NCBI RefSeq assembly: GCF_037031285.1
Contig: NZ_JAYEZO010000002.1
Span: 1,116,001 to 1,180,000 of the forward strand
Direction of reading: 5' to 3'
Origin: Halobellus sp. LT62
GTDB taxonomy: Archaea; Halobacteriota; Halobacteria; Halobacteriales; Haloferacaceae
Length of the DNA stretch: 64,000 bases
The translations under genes and the position numbers were made by a program. Below are positions 18,438 through 26,637 of the stretch, piece after piece. Under the pieces are notes generated by a model. It saw nothing but the letters and a program-made list of their open reading frames with translations. It was not told the DNA's origin and searched no databases. Positions within the stretch are counted from its first letter, which is position 1. Each line of letters opens with the position of its first letter.

Positions 18438-18971
18438 ATGTCATCTATCGAGCTCACGTCCAGTCAGAAAACCATTCTGACCGCACTCATCAACCTCCAC
18501 CGCGAGAGCGAGGACGCGGTCAAAGGCGAGGACATCGCCGCGGAAGTGGATCGAAACCCCGGCACGATCAGAAATCAGATGCAGAGTCTGAAAGCCCTCC
18601 AGCTCGTCGAGGGCGTCCCGGGGCCGAAGGGCGGCTACAAGCCGACGGCCAACGCCTACGAGGCGCTCGACGTCAACCAGATGGATGAGCCCGCGTTCGT
18701 CCCTCTGTATCACGACGGCGAGGAGGTCGAGAACGCCAACGTCGACGAGATCGACCTCTCCTCCGTTCACCACCCCGAACTGTGCCGCGCGGAGATCCAC
18801 ATCCAAGGCTCCGTGCGCGACTTCCACGAGGGAGACAAGGTGACGGTTGGACCGACGCCGCTCTCGAGGCTCGTGATCGAGGGCGTCGTCGACGGCAAGG
18901 ACGACACCGGGAACATCCTCATCCTCCGGATCGAGGATATGCGCGCACCAGTCGGCGACGCGTCGCACTGA
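18438..18971 (+). CDS. Rrf2-like winged-helix transcriptional regulator
   Basis: A 177-residue protein. The N-terminal winged helix (about residues 5-70, with KGEDIAAEVDRNPGTIRNQMQSLKAL split across the turn) resembles the Rrf2 group, including the wing segment VEGVPGPKGGYKPT. The C-terminal half (about 95-177) is a beta-rich domain with one cysteine (CRAEIHIQGSV) and no CxxC cluster. It may sense a ligand or redox state. It is a widespread haloarchaeal arrangement of unknown target. The start is ATG 18438, with a promoter box about 25 nt upstream. Confidence 0.8.
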   Translation: MSSIELTSSQKTILTALINLHRESEDAVKGEDIAAEVDRNPGTIRNQMQSLKALQLVEGVPGPKGGYKPTANAYEALDVNQMDEPAFVPLYHDGEEVENANVDEIDLSSVHHPELCRAEIHIQGSVRDFHEGDKVTVGPTPLSRLVIEGVVDGKDDTGNILILRIEDMRAPVGDASH

Positions 18972-19113
18972 ACGGAATCAGACGCAGGCGACTCCGTCTC
19001 TTTCGTTCTTCTCACTCCGCCGGACGAACTGCGAGCGCTGCGGCTGTGAGTCGTCTCGTGAACGTATGGAGTTGCGGCAAATCGGCTGCCGTGCGGTCTC
19101 TCGGTTCCGTTTC

Positions 19114-20298
19114 CTACAGGCTATCCCACGCGTCGAAGGCGTTCTTTTTCGACGAAACGTCGGCGATCCAGCGGGCGGCGATGGCCTTCTTCAGGTTGCG
19201 CGCCGCCGGGCCGCCGAAGACGTTCATCGGGAACGAGCCGAGCACCGGAAGCTTGACGTCGTGAGCGACGGCGTCGTCGCCGACGGAGACGACCGTCCCC
19301 TTGTCCTCGTGTCGCCACGTCTTCAGCGGCTTGTTCGCGACGGCGCGCGCGACGTTCTCACCCGCGACGTCCGCGGCCTGCCACGCGGCCTGCGCCGTCG
19401 GCGGCGCGACCGAGTCGGGGCCCTGCTCGACCAAGGCGGTGTCGCCGAGGGCGAAAACGCGCTCGTCTGAGGTCTGGAAGTCGGCGTCGGCGAAGACGCG
19501 ATGGGAGCGCTCGTCCTGATCGAGTTCCATTCCGCGGACCTCCTCGTGGCCGGTGATGCCGCCCGTCCAGATCAGCGAGTCGTAGGCGAGTTCGGGATCG
19601 TCCTCGCCGCCGCCGAGGTAGACCGTCTCCTCGTCGACCTTCGAGATGAAGTCGCCGGTGAGGATCTCGATATCGAGCGCTTCCAGCCGCTTTCGGAGCG
19701 CGCCCTGCAGTTCGGGGTCGTTGTTCGGGAACACTTCGTCGAGACCCTCGACGAGCGTGATGTCGATCGGCGCGCGGTGCTCGTCGCGGTACTCGGCGAT
19801 CTCACCGGCCGTCTGGATGCCCGAGAGGCCCGCACCGCCGACGATGATCTGCGCCGGGTCGTCGCGGGAGGCGTCTTCGGCGGCCGACTTGATCTCCGCG
19901 TGGATCGCTCGGGCGTCGTCGAGGCTCTTCAGCTCGGTTGAGTACTCCTGCAGCCCCTCGATGCCGAAGAAGGCGGTGCCCGAACCGATCGCAAGGAGCA
20001 GGTAGTCGTATTCGATCTCGTCGTCTCGGAGTTCGACGACACGCTCGTCGACGTCGACGTCCGTGACGTGGTCCTTGCGGAACTCCGTCGAGTCGGATTT
20101 GATTTCGTCGATCGGGATCGTGATCTTCGATTCGACGCTCGGATCGCGGATGCAGCGATGGACCTCGTGGAGGACGAGGTGATAGTCGTTCTCGGAGATC
20201 CACGTCAGTTCTGCGCCCGCGTCGAGTTCGTCTTCGAGTCGTTTGACGGCACCGGCACCCGCGTAGCCGGAGCCGACGACGACGACCTGTGTGCTCAT
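19114..20298 (-). CDS. FAD-dependent pyridine-nucleotide oxidoreductase (NDH-2 like)
   Basis: A 394-residue two-dinucleotide-binding flavoprotein. The N-terminal FAD motif is VVVGSGYAGAGAVKRL, the second Rossmann motif is IIVGGAGLSGIQTAGEIAE, and the C-terminal FAD contact is VFALGDTALV. APPTAQAAWQAADVAGENVARA is the signature region of type II NADH dehydrogenases, which pass electrons from NADH to quinone at the membrane face without pumping protons. ATG 20298 is the start; the frame upstream is low complexity. The gene is monocistronic as far as seen. Confidence 0.9.
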   Translation of the reverse strand: MSTQVVVVGSGYAGAGAVKRLEDELDAGAELTWISENDYHLVLHEVHRCIRDPSVESKITIPIDEIKSDSTEFRKDHVTDVDVDERVVELRDDEIEYDYLLLAIGSGTAFFGIEGLQEYSTELKSLDDARAIHAEIKSAAEDASRDDPAQIIVGGAGLSGIQTAGEIAEYRDEHRAPIDITLVEGLDEVFPNNDPELQGALRKRLEALDIEILTGDFISKVDEETVYLGGGEDDPELAYDSLIWTGGITGHEEVRGMELDQDERSHRVFADADFQTSDERVFALGDTALVEQGPDSVAPPTAQAAWQAADVAGENVARAVANKPLKTWRHEDKGTVVSVGDDAVAHDVKLPVLGSFPMNVFGGPAARNLKKAIAARWIADVSSKKNAFDAWDSL

Positions 20299-20460
20299 AT
20301 CAGAACCTGTACCCGCATCGGATAAAGGAACTGCGAAACGCCGCCGAATGCAGTGTACGACAGATGTCGTTGCGTTTCGTCCATCCACCGCCTCACTCTC
20401 GTTAACCGACCTACGGCCATCGACCGCCTCACACCCGCTAGCCATCCCCGGTCGAACGCC

Positions 20461-21279
20461 CTACTCGATCGATAGCCCCGGATGCCAGTGGTCGACGCCG
20501 GCCTCCCGCTTCGCCTCGTCCATCTTCGCGAGCAGGTGGACCGCCAGACTCGCGGTTTCCGCCGCCCGCGACTCGCCCTCGGTGCGGAACTCTCCCGTTA
20601 ATCGGTTCGCGTAAACCGAACAGACCGCGCCCGCCCGAAGCCCGTAGATGTTCGCCACTGTGAGGAGCGCGGCGGCCTCCATCTCGATGTTCTTGACGTT
20701 CGCATCGCGGAGCTCCTCGACGAGCGATTCCGAGCCGGCGGCGCGGAAGTCCTCGAATCCGGGACGGCCCTGCCCCGCGTAAAACGAATCGGCGCTCATC
20801 GTCAGCCCGACGTGGTAGTCGTAGCCGAGTCGCTCTGCGGCGGCGACGAGCGCGGCGACGACCTCGTGGTCCGCGACGGCCGGGTAGTCCTCGCGGACGT
20901 ACTCCTTGGAAGTCCCTTCCTGTCGGACGGCTCCGGAGGTGATGACCAAGTCTCCGACGCCCATCTCGGGCTGGATCGCCCCACAGGAGCCGACGCGGAT
21001 GAACGTCCCGGCGTCGACGCGGGCGAGTTCCTCGATCGCGATGGCCGCCGAGGGGCTCCCGATCCCCGTCGACGTCACCGAGATGGGCGTCCCCTCGTAG
21101 GTCCCCGTCGCCGTCCGGTATTCGCGGTGGTACGCCTTCTCCTCGTGGTCGTCCCACAGCGCGGTGATCTTGTCGACGCGCTCGGGGTTCCCGGGCAAGA
21201 GCACGCTGTCCGCGACGTCCTCGGGACCGACGTCGAGGTGGTACTGCACGTCGTCGTTGGGGTCTTCGCTGTCGCTCAT
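20461..21279 (-). CDS. udp: Uridine phosphorylase (nucleoside phosphorylase family)
   Basis: Cleaves uridine with phosphate to uracil and ribose-1-phosphate. The 272-residue protein has the PNP/UDP family 1 motifs: VLLPGNPERVDKI, VTSTGIGSPSAAIA, FIRVGSCGAIQPE and NIEMEAAALLTVANIYG, the last binding ribose. It lies 51 bp behind the cytidine deaminase gene on the same strand, so the pair can take cytidine to uracil. The assignment of uridine over purine substrate rests on this pairing and on the family pattern. Confidence 0.9.
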   Translation of the reverse strand: MSDSEDPNDDVQYHLDVGPEDVADSVLLPGNPERVDKITALWDDHEEKAYHREYRTATGTYEGTPISVTSTGIGSPSAAIAIEELARVDAGTFIRVGSCGAIQPEMGVGDLVITSGAVRQEGTSKEYVREDYPAVADHEVVAALVAAAERLGYDYHVGLTMSADSFYAGQGRPGFEDFRAAGSESLVEELRDANVKNIEMEAAALLTVANIYGLRAGAVCSVYANRLTGEFRTEGESRAAETASLAVHLLAKMDEAKREAGVDHWHPGLSIE

Positions 21280-21330
21280 ACGACTTCTCCCGCGCGCAGC
21301 GAAAATAGCCTGTCGGCTCCGGGAACGCCG

Positions 21331-21774
21331 TTAGGGCTCCCGCTCGATGTCGTCGTCGCCGGCCTCCCGTTGAGCCTCCGCCGCCGACAGCGTCTCCAGC
21401 GAGATCGTGTTCGGAAGTAGTTCGCCGAGCGTGTACGTCGAGGTCTCGCCGCCGCCCTCGTCGCAGACGACTTCCAAGCCCGCCCCGGCGAACTCAGCGA
21501 GCGTCTGTCGGCACATCCCGCAGGGAGTCACGCCGTCGCGCGCCCCTGAGCTGACCGCGATCCGGTCGAATTCGCGGTGCCCGTCTTGGATCGCCGAGGC
21601 GATCGCGACCTCCTCGGCGTGGAGGCTGTTCGAGTAGTTGGCGTTCTCGATGTTGCAGCCGACGTACACCGAACCGTCGGCGGTCCGCAGCGCCGCGCCG
21701 ACGCGGTACTCGGAGTACGGGACGTACGCGTCGTCGAGGGCGTCGCGAGCGCGTTCGAGGAGTTCGTCAGTCAT
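21331..21774 (-). CDS. cdd: Cytidine deaminase
   Basis: Deaminates cytidine or deoxycytidine to uridine. The 147-residue zinc enzyme has HAEE (His52, catalytic Glu54) and PCGMC (Cys85, Cys88), the complete zinc and proton-shuttle set, plus the N-terminal VPYSEYRVGAAL signature. The C-terminal tail is acidic. I use ATG 21774, standard for the family, not the low-complexity frame that continues to 22008. It is the first gene of a probable cdd-udp salvage operon. Confidence 0.95.
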   Translation of the reverse strand: MTDELLERARDALDDAYVPYSEYRVGAALRTADGSVYVGCNIENANYSNSLHAEEVAIASAIQDGHREFDRIAVSSGARDGVTPCGMCRQTLAEFAGAGLEVVCDEGGGETSTYTLGELLPNTISLETLSAAEAQREAGDDDIEREP

Positions 21775-21895
21775 TGGACGCCGGTTCGGTCGGCGTCGGT
21801 TTGTAGGTTGCCGTCGCGGTGGACGCTCCGGTCCCCCACCGTCATCGCGATCAGGAATGACAAGGGCAAAGCCCGTTGCGGACGTACGATCGGGC

Positions 21896-22192
21896 GTGCA
21901 ATCGAGTACGGACGCGGGACGCCCGGGGCTCGGCCGCGAGATTATGCTGTGGGTCGGTGCGGTCGTGGTGGTGCTGTCCGCCGGGATCGGCTGGCTCGTC
22001 GGCAGCAACGGCTCGGTCGAGGTTTCCGAGGCCGCGATCTTGGGAACGTCGGTGACGGTTCCGGTGACGCCCGCGGCGCTCGCGTTCTACGGCGTCGTCG
22101 TTTCGGTGCTCCTCCTCGGCGGGCTCTTCGGTCTCGTCGAATTCGCCTCGCGGCTCGAAGGCGAAAAGGCGGGATCGGGGCCGCGTTCCTGA
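21896..22192 (+). CDS. Two-helix haloarchaeal membrane protein
   Basis: About 98 residues with two hydrophobic segments (LWVGAVVVVLSAGIGWLVG and a second LAFYGVVVSVLLLGGLFGL) joined by a beta-like linker, and a short charged tail. The GTG at 21896 leaves a short cytoplasmic N-terminus. ATG 21857 would add 13 residues and is the alternative. An inverted repeat gggcaaagccc (21864-21874) lies just upstream of the GTG. Function unknown. Confidence 0.6.
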   Translation: MQSSTDAGRPGLGREIMLWVGAVVVVLSAGIGWLVGSNGSVEVSEAAILGTSVTVPVTPAALAFYGVVVSVLLLGGLFGLVEFASRLEGEKAGSGPRS

Positions 22193-22291
22193 CGCGGGAG
22201 GCGGAGACGGGCGCTCGCGCGACGATCGACCCCGACAACCGTCCACGGCGGACAGCGCGGTGCTTTTATCGCTCGCTTTCCAACGTCGGAT

Positions 22292-22567
22292 ATGGCCTCT
22301 CCCACGTCGGCCGAGAACGCTTCGGACGTCGCCGACGAGGAGTTCGACCCGAACGCGCCGCTTGAGTCCGAGTCGGGCGGGAGAAACCGCAAACGAGCCG
22401 CGCTCGCGGTCGCGCCGTTCCTCGCGATCGGGCTCGCAGACGTGGTCCTGCTCCTCGGGTGGGGCATCGAACCCCTGTGGGCGTTCGCGATCCTCCCGCC
22501 GATCCTCTTCTGTAGCGTCCTCGCGTACATCGTCTTCAGCACCGACTTCCTCGCCGATCGGACCTGA
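22292..22567 (+). CDS. Small two-helix membrane protein
   Basis: A 91-residue protein with an acidic disordered N-terminus (about 30 residues) and two hydrophobic helices (about 39-56 and 62-82). A TATA-like gcttttatc (22262-22270) lies about 26 nt before the ATG, fitting a leaderless start. It follows another small membrane protein gene by 99 bp but has its own promoter. It converges on the GNAT gene. Function unknown. Confidence 0.75.
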   Translation: MASPTSAENASDVADEEFDPNAPLESESGGRNRKRAALAVAPFLAIGLADVVLLLGWGIEPLWAFAILPPILFCSVLAYIVFSTDFLADRT

Positions 22568-22600
22568 GCGGAACGGCCGAACCGACGCTTCGGTTTCGGG

Positions 22601-22646
22601 TGTCGTTCCTTAGTTTCCAGTGTCGTTCCTTAGTTTCCGGTGTCGT
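22601..22646. repeat. 20-bp tandem duplication over the end of the GNAT gene
   Basis: tgtcgttccttagtttccag (22601-22620) is repeated as tgtcgttccttagtttccgg (22621-22640), with 6 more bases of a third copy. The second unit carries the functional stop codon of the GNAT gene (22630-22632); the first unit is an untranslated copy of its last codons. This is consistent with recent slippage duplication. Confidence 0.85.
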
Positions 22647-23217
22647 ACTTGTAGGTCGCCTTCGAGGAGTCGATACCGAAGTCCTCGGCCGTCTCCTCGG
22701 CGCTGTCGCCCTCGCGCTTGTCGGCCGGTGAGGCCTCCTTGAACCGCTCGCGGAACGAGTCCGGGACGTCGAAGTCGTCCGCCTGAACGGCCATCGCGAT
22801 GACGTCGTCGCCGCGCTCCGCGCGGACTTCTTCGAGCCGCGACCCGACCGGGGTCGGCAGCGATCCGGTGTCCTGCGGCTCGAATCCGAACGGGGTGAAG
22901 TATTCGGGCTGGCGCGTGAACGTGTACACCGTATCGTATCCCTCGCCGCTGGCCCGGTCGACGAGGCGCTCGATGACGTGCGCGCCCACGCCCTGCTGTC
23001 GCCACGGCGGCAGCGTGTAGACGAACGCGAGTTCGCAGAACTCCCCGGAATCGGTTTTGTGAACCCGGATGCGACCGAATCCGGCCTTCCGCGACATCTC
23101 CTCGTCGAGGGCGATCACGTAGTCCCGGGACCGGAACGCGGGATCGTCGATGTCCGCCTCCTCGATTCTGTCGAGTAACCAGACCTCGTCGCGGTTTTTC
23201 GCGTCCCGGACGTACAT
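22630..23217 (-). CDS. GNAT-family N-acetyltransferase
   Basis: A 195-residue acetyl-CoA-dependent acyltransferase fold. The central motif A region reads CELAFVYTLPPWRQQGVGAH (Q/R-x-x-G-x-G/A pyrophosphate loop), followed by a helix and TRQPEYFTPFGFEP, a typical motif B. The C-terminal 50 residues are charged and probably flexible. The acceptor is unknown. ATG 23217 is used because the longer frame runs through the divergent promoter region. Its stop lies in a 20-bp tandem duplication. Confidence 0.85.
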   Translation of the reverse strand: MYVRDAKNRDEVWLLDRIEEADIDDPAFRSRDYVIALDEEMSRKAGFGRIRVHKTDSGEFCELAFVYTLPPWRQQGVGAHVIERLVDRASGEGYDTVYTFTRQPEYFTPFGFEPQDTGSLPTPVGSRLEEVRAERGDDVIAMAVQADDFDVPDSFRERFKEASPADKREGDSAEETAEDFGIDSSKATYKYDTGN

Positions 23218-23325
23218 ACGCACCCGTATGAGAGCGGGACGCAAGTGTATTGCGGAGCCGTCCACTGGGTCTGTGTCCGGACGGAGGCAACAGGTTTGTA
23301 TCGGTCTACGTTCTACGGGGTGTCG

Positions 23326-23940
23326 ATGGCTCGCCTCTTGCCCTCCCAATCCGAGCCCGACGTCGACGCCTCGCCGCGCGTCGTTGGGCTCGACGACGAC
23401 GACGCCGACGACCTCCTGTCGGCGCTCTCCTCGGCGACCGCTCGTCGCGTCCTCGCGGCGCTGCACGAGGAACCGACGAACCCCGCCGCCCTCGCGGAGT
23501 CGGTTGACACGTCCCTGCAGAACGTCCAGTACCACCTCGGTCGGCTGGAGTCCGCGGGCGCGGTCGAGGTAGTCGACACCGTCTACTCGGAGAAAGGCCG
23601 CGAGATGAAGGTGTACGCGCCGGCGGACCGCCCGCTGGTCGTCGTCGCCGCCGACGATGACGAGACGACGGGGCTCGCGACCGCTCTCAAGCGTCTGCTC
23701 GCTGGCGTCGGCATCGTCGGTGTCGTGAGCCTGTTCGCGCAGTTCGCGATCGAGGGGTTCCCGTTCGTCGCCCAGACCGGTGGAGCCGACGGCGCGGCGA
23801 CCACCGAGTCCGTACAGCTCGCCGCCGACACCGCCACGGGGGCGGCCGCGACCGGACCGCCGCCGGGACTGTTGGTGTTCCTCGGCGGCTTGACCGTCCT
23901 CCTGCTGTGGTTCGGGGTCTGGTTCGTCCGGCAGCGGTAG
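23326..23940 (+). CDS. Membrane-anchored ArsR-like winged-helix regulator
   Basis: A 204-residue protein. The N-terminal half (about 25-105) is an ArsR-type winged helix (LLSALSSATARRVLAALHEE, QNVQYHLGRLESAGAVEVV). The C-terminal half holds two hydrophobic segments (about 122-145 and 180-200) separated by an Ala/Thr-rich extracytoplasmic stretch. The layout suggests a DNA-binding domain tethered to the membrane, which is frequent in haloarchaea. The signal sensed is unknown. Confidence 0.88.
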   Translation: MARLLPSQSEPDVDASPRVVGLDDDDADDLLSALSSATARRVLAALHEEPTNPAALAESVDTSLQNVQYHLGRLESAGAVEVVDTVYSEKGREMKVYAPADRPLVVVAADDDETTGLATALKRLLAGVGIVGVVSLFAQFAIEGFPFVAQTGGADGAATTESVQLAADTATGAAATGPPPGLLVFLGGLTVLLLWFGVWFVRQR

Positions 23941-24020
23941 CGACTCACCTCTTCCGTTCGAGTGACAGACGACCGGCAGTCTCCCGTAAGTATTCGTACC
24001 CGGACGGAGTACTCTCTCGT

Positions 24021-24530
24021 ATGAACCACGCGGGCGAGGTCGAGGGGATCGCCGTTGGTGTCGACGCGGACGGCGAGAACATCCCGGCAGTCGTCATCGC
24101 GGCCCGAGCGGAGCTACTACCGATCGTTGTCACGGCCGATCAGGCCCGGGCGATCCAACTCGCGATCACCGGTGACGCCTTCGAGCGACCGCTGACGCAC
24201 GACCTCCTCGTGGAGATGCTCACGGAGTTCGGCGGCGCGATCGACAGGGTCCGCATCGACGACGTCGCCGACGGGACCTTCTACGCGAAGGTCGACGCCG
24301 AGCGATACGAGAACGGCGAACCCCAACAGTTCGTCTTCGACGCGCGCCCGAGCGACGCCGTCGCGCTCGCGGTCCGCGTCGACTGCCCGATCGAGATCTC
24401 GGACGTCGTCCTCGACGAGGCCGGCCAACCGCCCGAACGCTTCGACTTCGGTGGCGGCTCCGGCCCCGAAGGCGTCGACGACGAGCCGAACGACCTCGAC
24501 GACTTCAGCGAGTTCGGCGACGAGAGGTGA
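24021..24530 (+). CDS. DUF151 (bifunctional nuclease) domain protein
   Basis: A 169-residue protein with the DUF151/BFN domain (about residues 5-135), including LPIVVTADQARAIQLAI, TGDAFERPLTHDLL and FDARPSDAVALAVRVDCPI. Family members in plants and Thermotoga have been described as nucleases or regulators; the archaeal role is untested. The tail is an Asp/Glu/Gly-rich extension. ATG 24021 is chosen over an upstream frame that starts inside the previous gene. It lies 80 bp behind the wHTH gene. Confidence 0.88.
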   Translation: MNHAGEVEGIAVGVDADGENIPAVVIAARAELLPIVVTADQARAIQLAITGDAFERPLTHDLLVEMLTEFGGAIDRVRIDDVADGTFYAKVDAERYENGEPQQFVFDARPSDAVALAVRVDCPIEISDVVLDEAGQPPERFDFGGGSGPEGVDDEPNDLDDFSEFGDER

Positions 24531-24645
24531 GACACGGCGCGCGGAGACCCGTTCGCTCGCCGTAGGGACAGGGGCGTTCGTGAGTCTCTTTTCTACCTCT
24601 AGCCGAGGGAGCAACGCTTTCACACGTGCCGGCACTACACCGGGT

Positions 24646-25104
24646 ATGAGTCTCGATGTGCCCGTTCCCGACCCGCCCGAACTGGAGGAGCTCGATCCGA
24701 ACGAGTACGAAGACGCCGAGGTGGTCGGGGACACGGATTACAAGCGCGAGGAGATCGAACAGTTGCTACGGACCGGTGCGTGGGAGGAGGCGTTCACCGA
24801 GTGGGCCTCACAGACGGACCTCACCGAGAGCGATTTCGCCATCATCACCGACCTAGATATGCTACAGCGGTTCGATTTCTTCTGGGACTCGTTCGCCGAG
24901 CGCGTGGGCTATCACGCTCCGGGGATACCGGAGGATTGGAAGGAACGCGACTACCACCCCGACTTGGAGTCTTGGGGCTCGGTGTCGGCGATCAACGCCG
25001 GACTCACCGAGTTGGGACAGATCGTCTGTGACGTCCTGAAAGACGAATACATCGAGTGGGAAACGGAGTACGAGGCCCCGGACGACCTCCCAGACTTCTC
25101 GTAA
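24646..25104 (+). CDS. Unrecognised 152-aa acidic haloarchaeal protein
   Basis: I do not recognise a family. The protein is soluble and very acidic, opening with a Pro-rich stretch (PVPDPPELEELDPNEYED), then alpha-helical with many Trp and Phe residues (WEEAFTEWASQ, MLQRFDFFWDSFAERVGYH). It has one cysteine and no membrane segment. The ATG at 24646 follows a spacer of 115 bp after the DUF151 gene. The upstream frame is low complexity. It is probably real, from composition and length. Confidence 0.7.
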   Translation: MSLDVPVPDPPELEELDPNEYEDAEVVGDTDYKREEIEQLLRTGAWEEAFTEWASQTDLTESDFAIITDLDMLQRFDFFWDSFAERVGYHAPGIPEDWKERDYHPDLESWGSVSAINAGLTELGQIVCDVLKDEYIEWETEYEAPDDLPDFS

Positions 25105-25235
25105 GCTGTACAGTGTGGGAGTGTGACCCCTGTGAACCGCTCTCCCTCCCGTTCACCCTATGCGTCAGTGTCCTTTTCTGTGTGTAGACTGTGGTGATTA
25201 TTATGGTGGAACTCGCTCTGGAGGGGGTGTAATGG

Positions 25236-26408
25236 GTGACTTGTTCCGAACTGACCACTCAGGAAGCAAGAGAGGAGATGTACGAACTGGTCCGAAGAGA
25301 CGTTCCGTTCGAGCAGAAAGCGCGGGACGTGCTTGACCTCGGCATTCGATATCTTGAAGTCGAAAACGGACACCTCACACGGATTGACCGGATTACCAAC
25401 CACTGGGAGGTGATGGTCAGCACCGATTCGGTCGGCGAGCAGTTTCCGCCCGGCCTCGAACTCGACCTCGGGACCACGTACTGCCGTCGAACCGTCCAAT
25501 CGGACGGCCAGATATCGCTCTCCGACGCCCCGAACCAGGGGTGGGCCGACGACCCGGCCTTCGAGACGCACGGCCTCCGCTGCTATCAGGGAACGACGCT
25601 CGTCCTCCGTGATGAGACGTACGGGACGGTCTGCTTCGTCGACGAAGACGCGCGCACGGAGTTCAGCACCGACGAGACGATGTTCACCGAACTCCTCACC
25701 CGGTTGCTCGAGCGCGAACTCGAACGGGTGCGACACGAGACGGAGGTCACGAGGCAGATCAACCTCGCCGGCGTGTTGAATCGGGTGCTTCGGCACAACC
25801 TCCGGAACGAACTTTCCATCGTTCGCGGGTACACCCAGCGGATGGCCGACAAACTGCCAGAGGATACCGCCGGGGACGTCACGATCCGTCACGTCGATAC
25901 CCTCCTACGGTTGAGCCGGAAAGCCCGCGAGGTGAACCAAGTCACGACTACTGACTCCGACCGCGAGATGAGAGAGATCAACGCGCTCGTCGAGCGGGTC
26001 GTAGAGACTACCGCGCGGGAGTATCCGTCGGCGTCCGCCACCGTCGACTATGACGACACGGTTACCGCGCCGGTACTGCCGAGTTTCGAGAAGGCGATCC
26101 GGGAGCTGACCGAGAACGCGATGAAACACAGCCACGACGCCACCATCAGCGTGACCGTCGAATGCGTCCCGAACGCCGTTGAGGTCCGGATCGCGGACGA
26201 CGGACCCGGACTGCCCCAATCCGAGGTCGAGGTCCTCGAAAGCGGTGTCGAGACGCCGCTGAACCACGGGAGCGGACTGGGGCTGTGGCTCACCCAATGG
26301 ATCGTGACCAGTCACGAGGGGGAAGTCGAGGTATGGTCCCCCGATGAGGGGACGACCATAACGCTCTCGATCCCGCGAAAGCGACCGGCGGACCTCCGCG
26401 AGAGGTGA
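25236..26408 (+). CDS. GAF-domain sensor histidine kinase
   Basis: A 390-residue soluble kinase. An N-terminal GAF-like sensor (about residues 15-170) is followed by a dimerisation/phosphoacceptor segment with His at RVLRHNLRNELSIVRGY and a HATPase_c domain (N-box ELTENAMKHSH, G1 DDGPGLP, G2 GSGLGLWLTQWI). No membrane segment is present, so it senses a cytoplasmic signal, often redox or light in haloarchaea. No response regulator is adjacent, an orphan arrangement. The start is GTG 25236, about 35 nt after a TATA-like attatta (25197-25203); ATG 25278 is the alternative. Confidence 0.92.
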   Translation: MTCSELTTQEAREEMYELVRRDVPFEQKARDVLDLGIRYLEVENGHLTRIDRITNHWEVMVSTDSVGEQFPPGLELDLGTTYCRRTVQSDGQISLSDAPNQGWADDPAFETHGLRCYQGTTLVLRDETYGTVCFVDEDARTEFSTDETMFTELLTRLLERELERVRHETEVTRQINLAGVLNRVLRHNLRNELSIVRGYTQRMADKLPEDTAGDVTIRHVDTLLRLSRKAREVNQVTTTDSDREMREINALVERVVETTAREYPSASATVDYDDTVTAPVLPSFEKAIRELTENAMKHSHDATISVTVECVPNAVEVRIADDGPGLPQSEVEVLESGVETPLNHGSGLGLWLTQWIVTSHEGEVEVWSPDEGTTITLSIPRKRPADLRER

Positions 26409-26637
26409 GAATGGAAGGCGCGAGAACCCACCTCTCCGCGAGAGCGACGTGAACCGACTCGCGAAGGGAAGTGGACCGACCGCCGGGGCTGGTGCCGACG
26501 GCGATGACGCCGGTCGGTACGTCACCGGTCGATACGCCGGCGATGCCGGGATCGATCGAAGCGTCCCGGAGCGGCCAACGTGCGACGCACGCCGCAGTTC
26601 CACGGATTTCATATACGTCCGCCGGTACTCCACCAGT

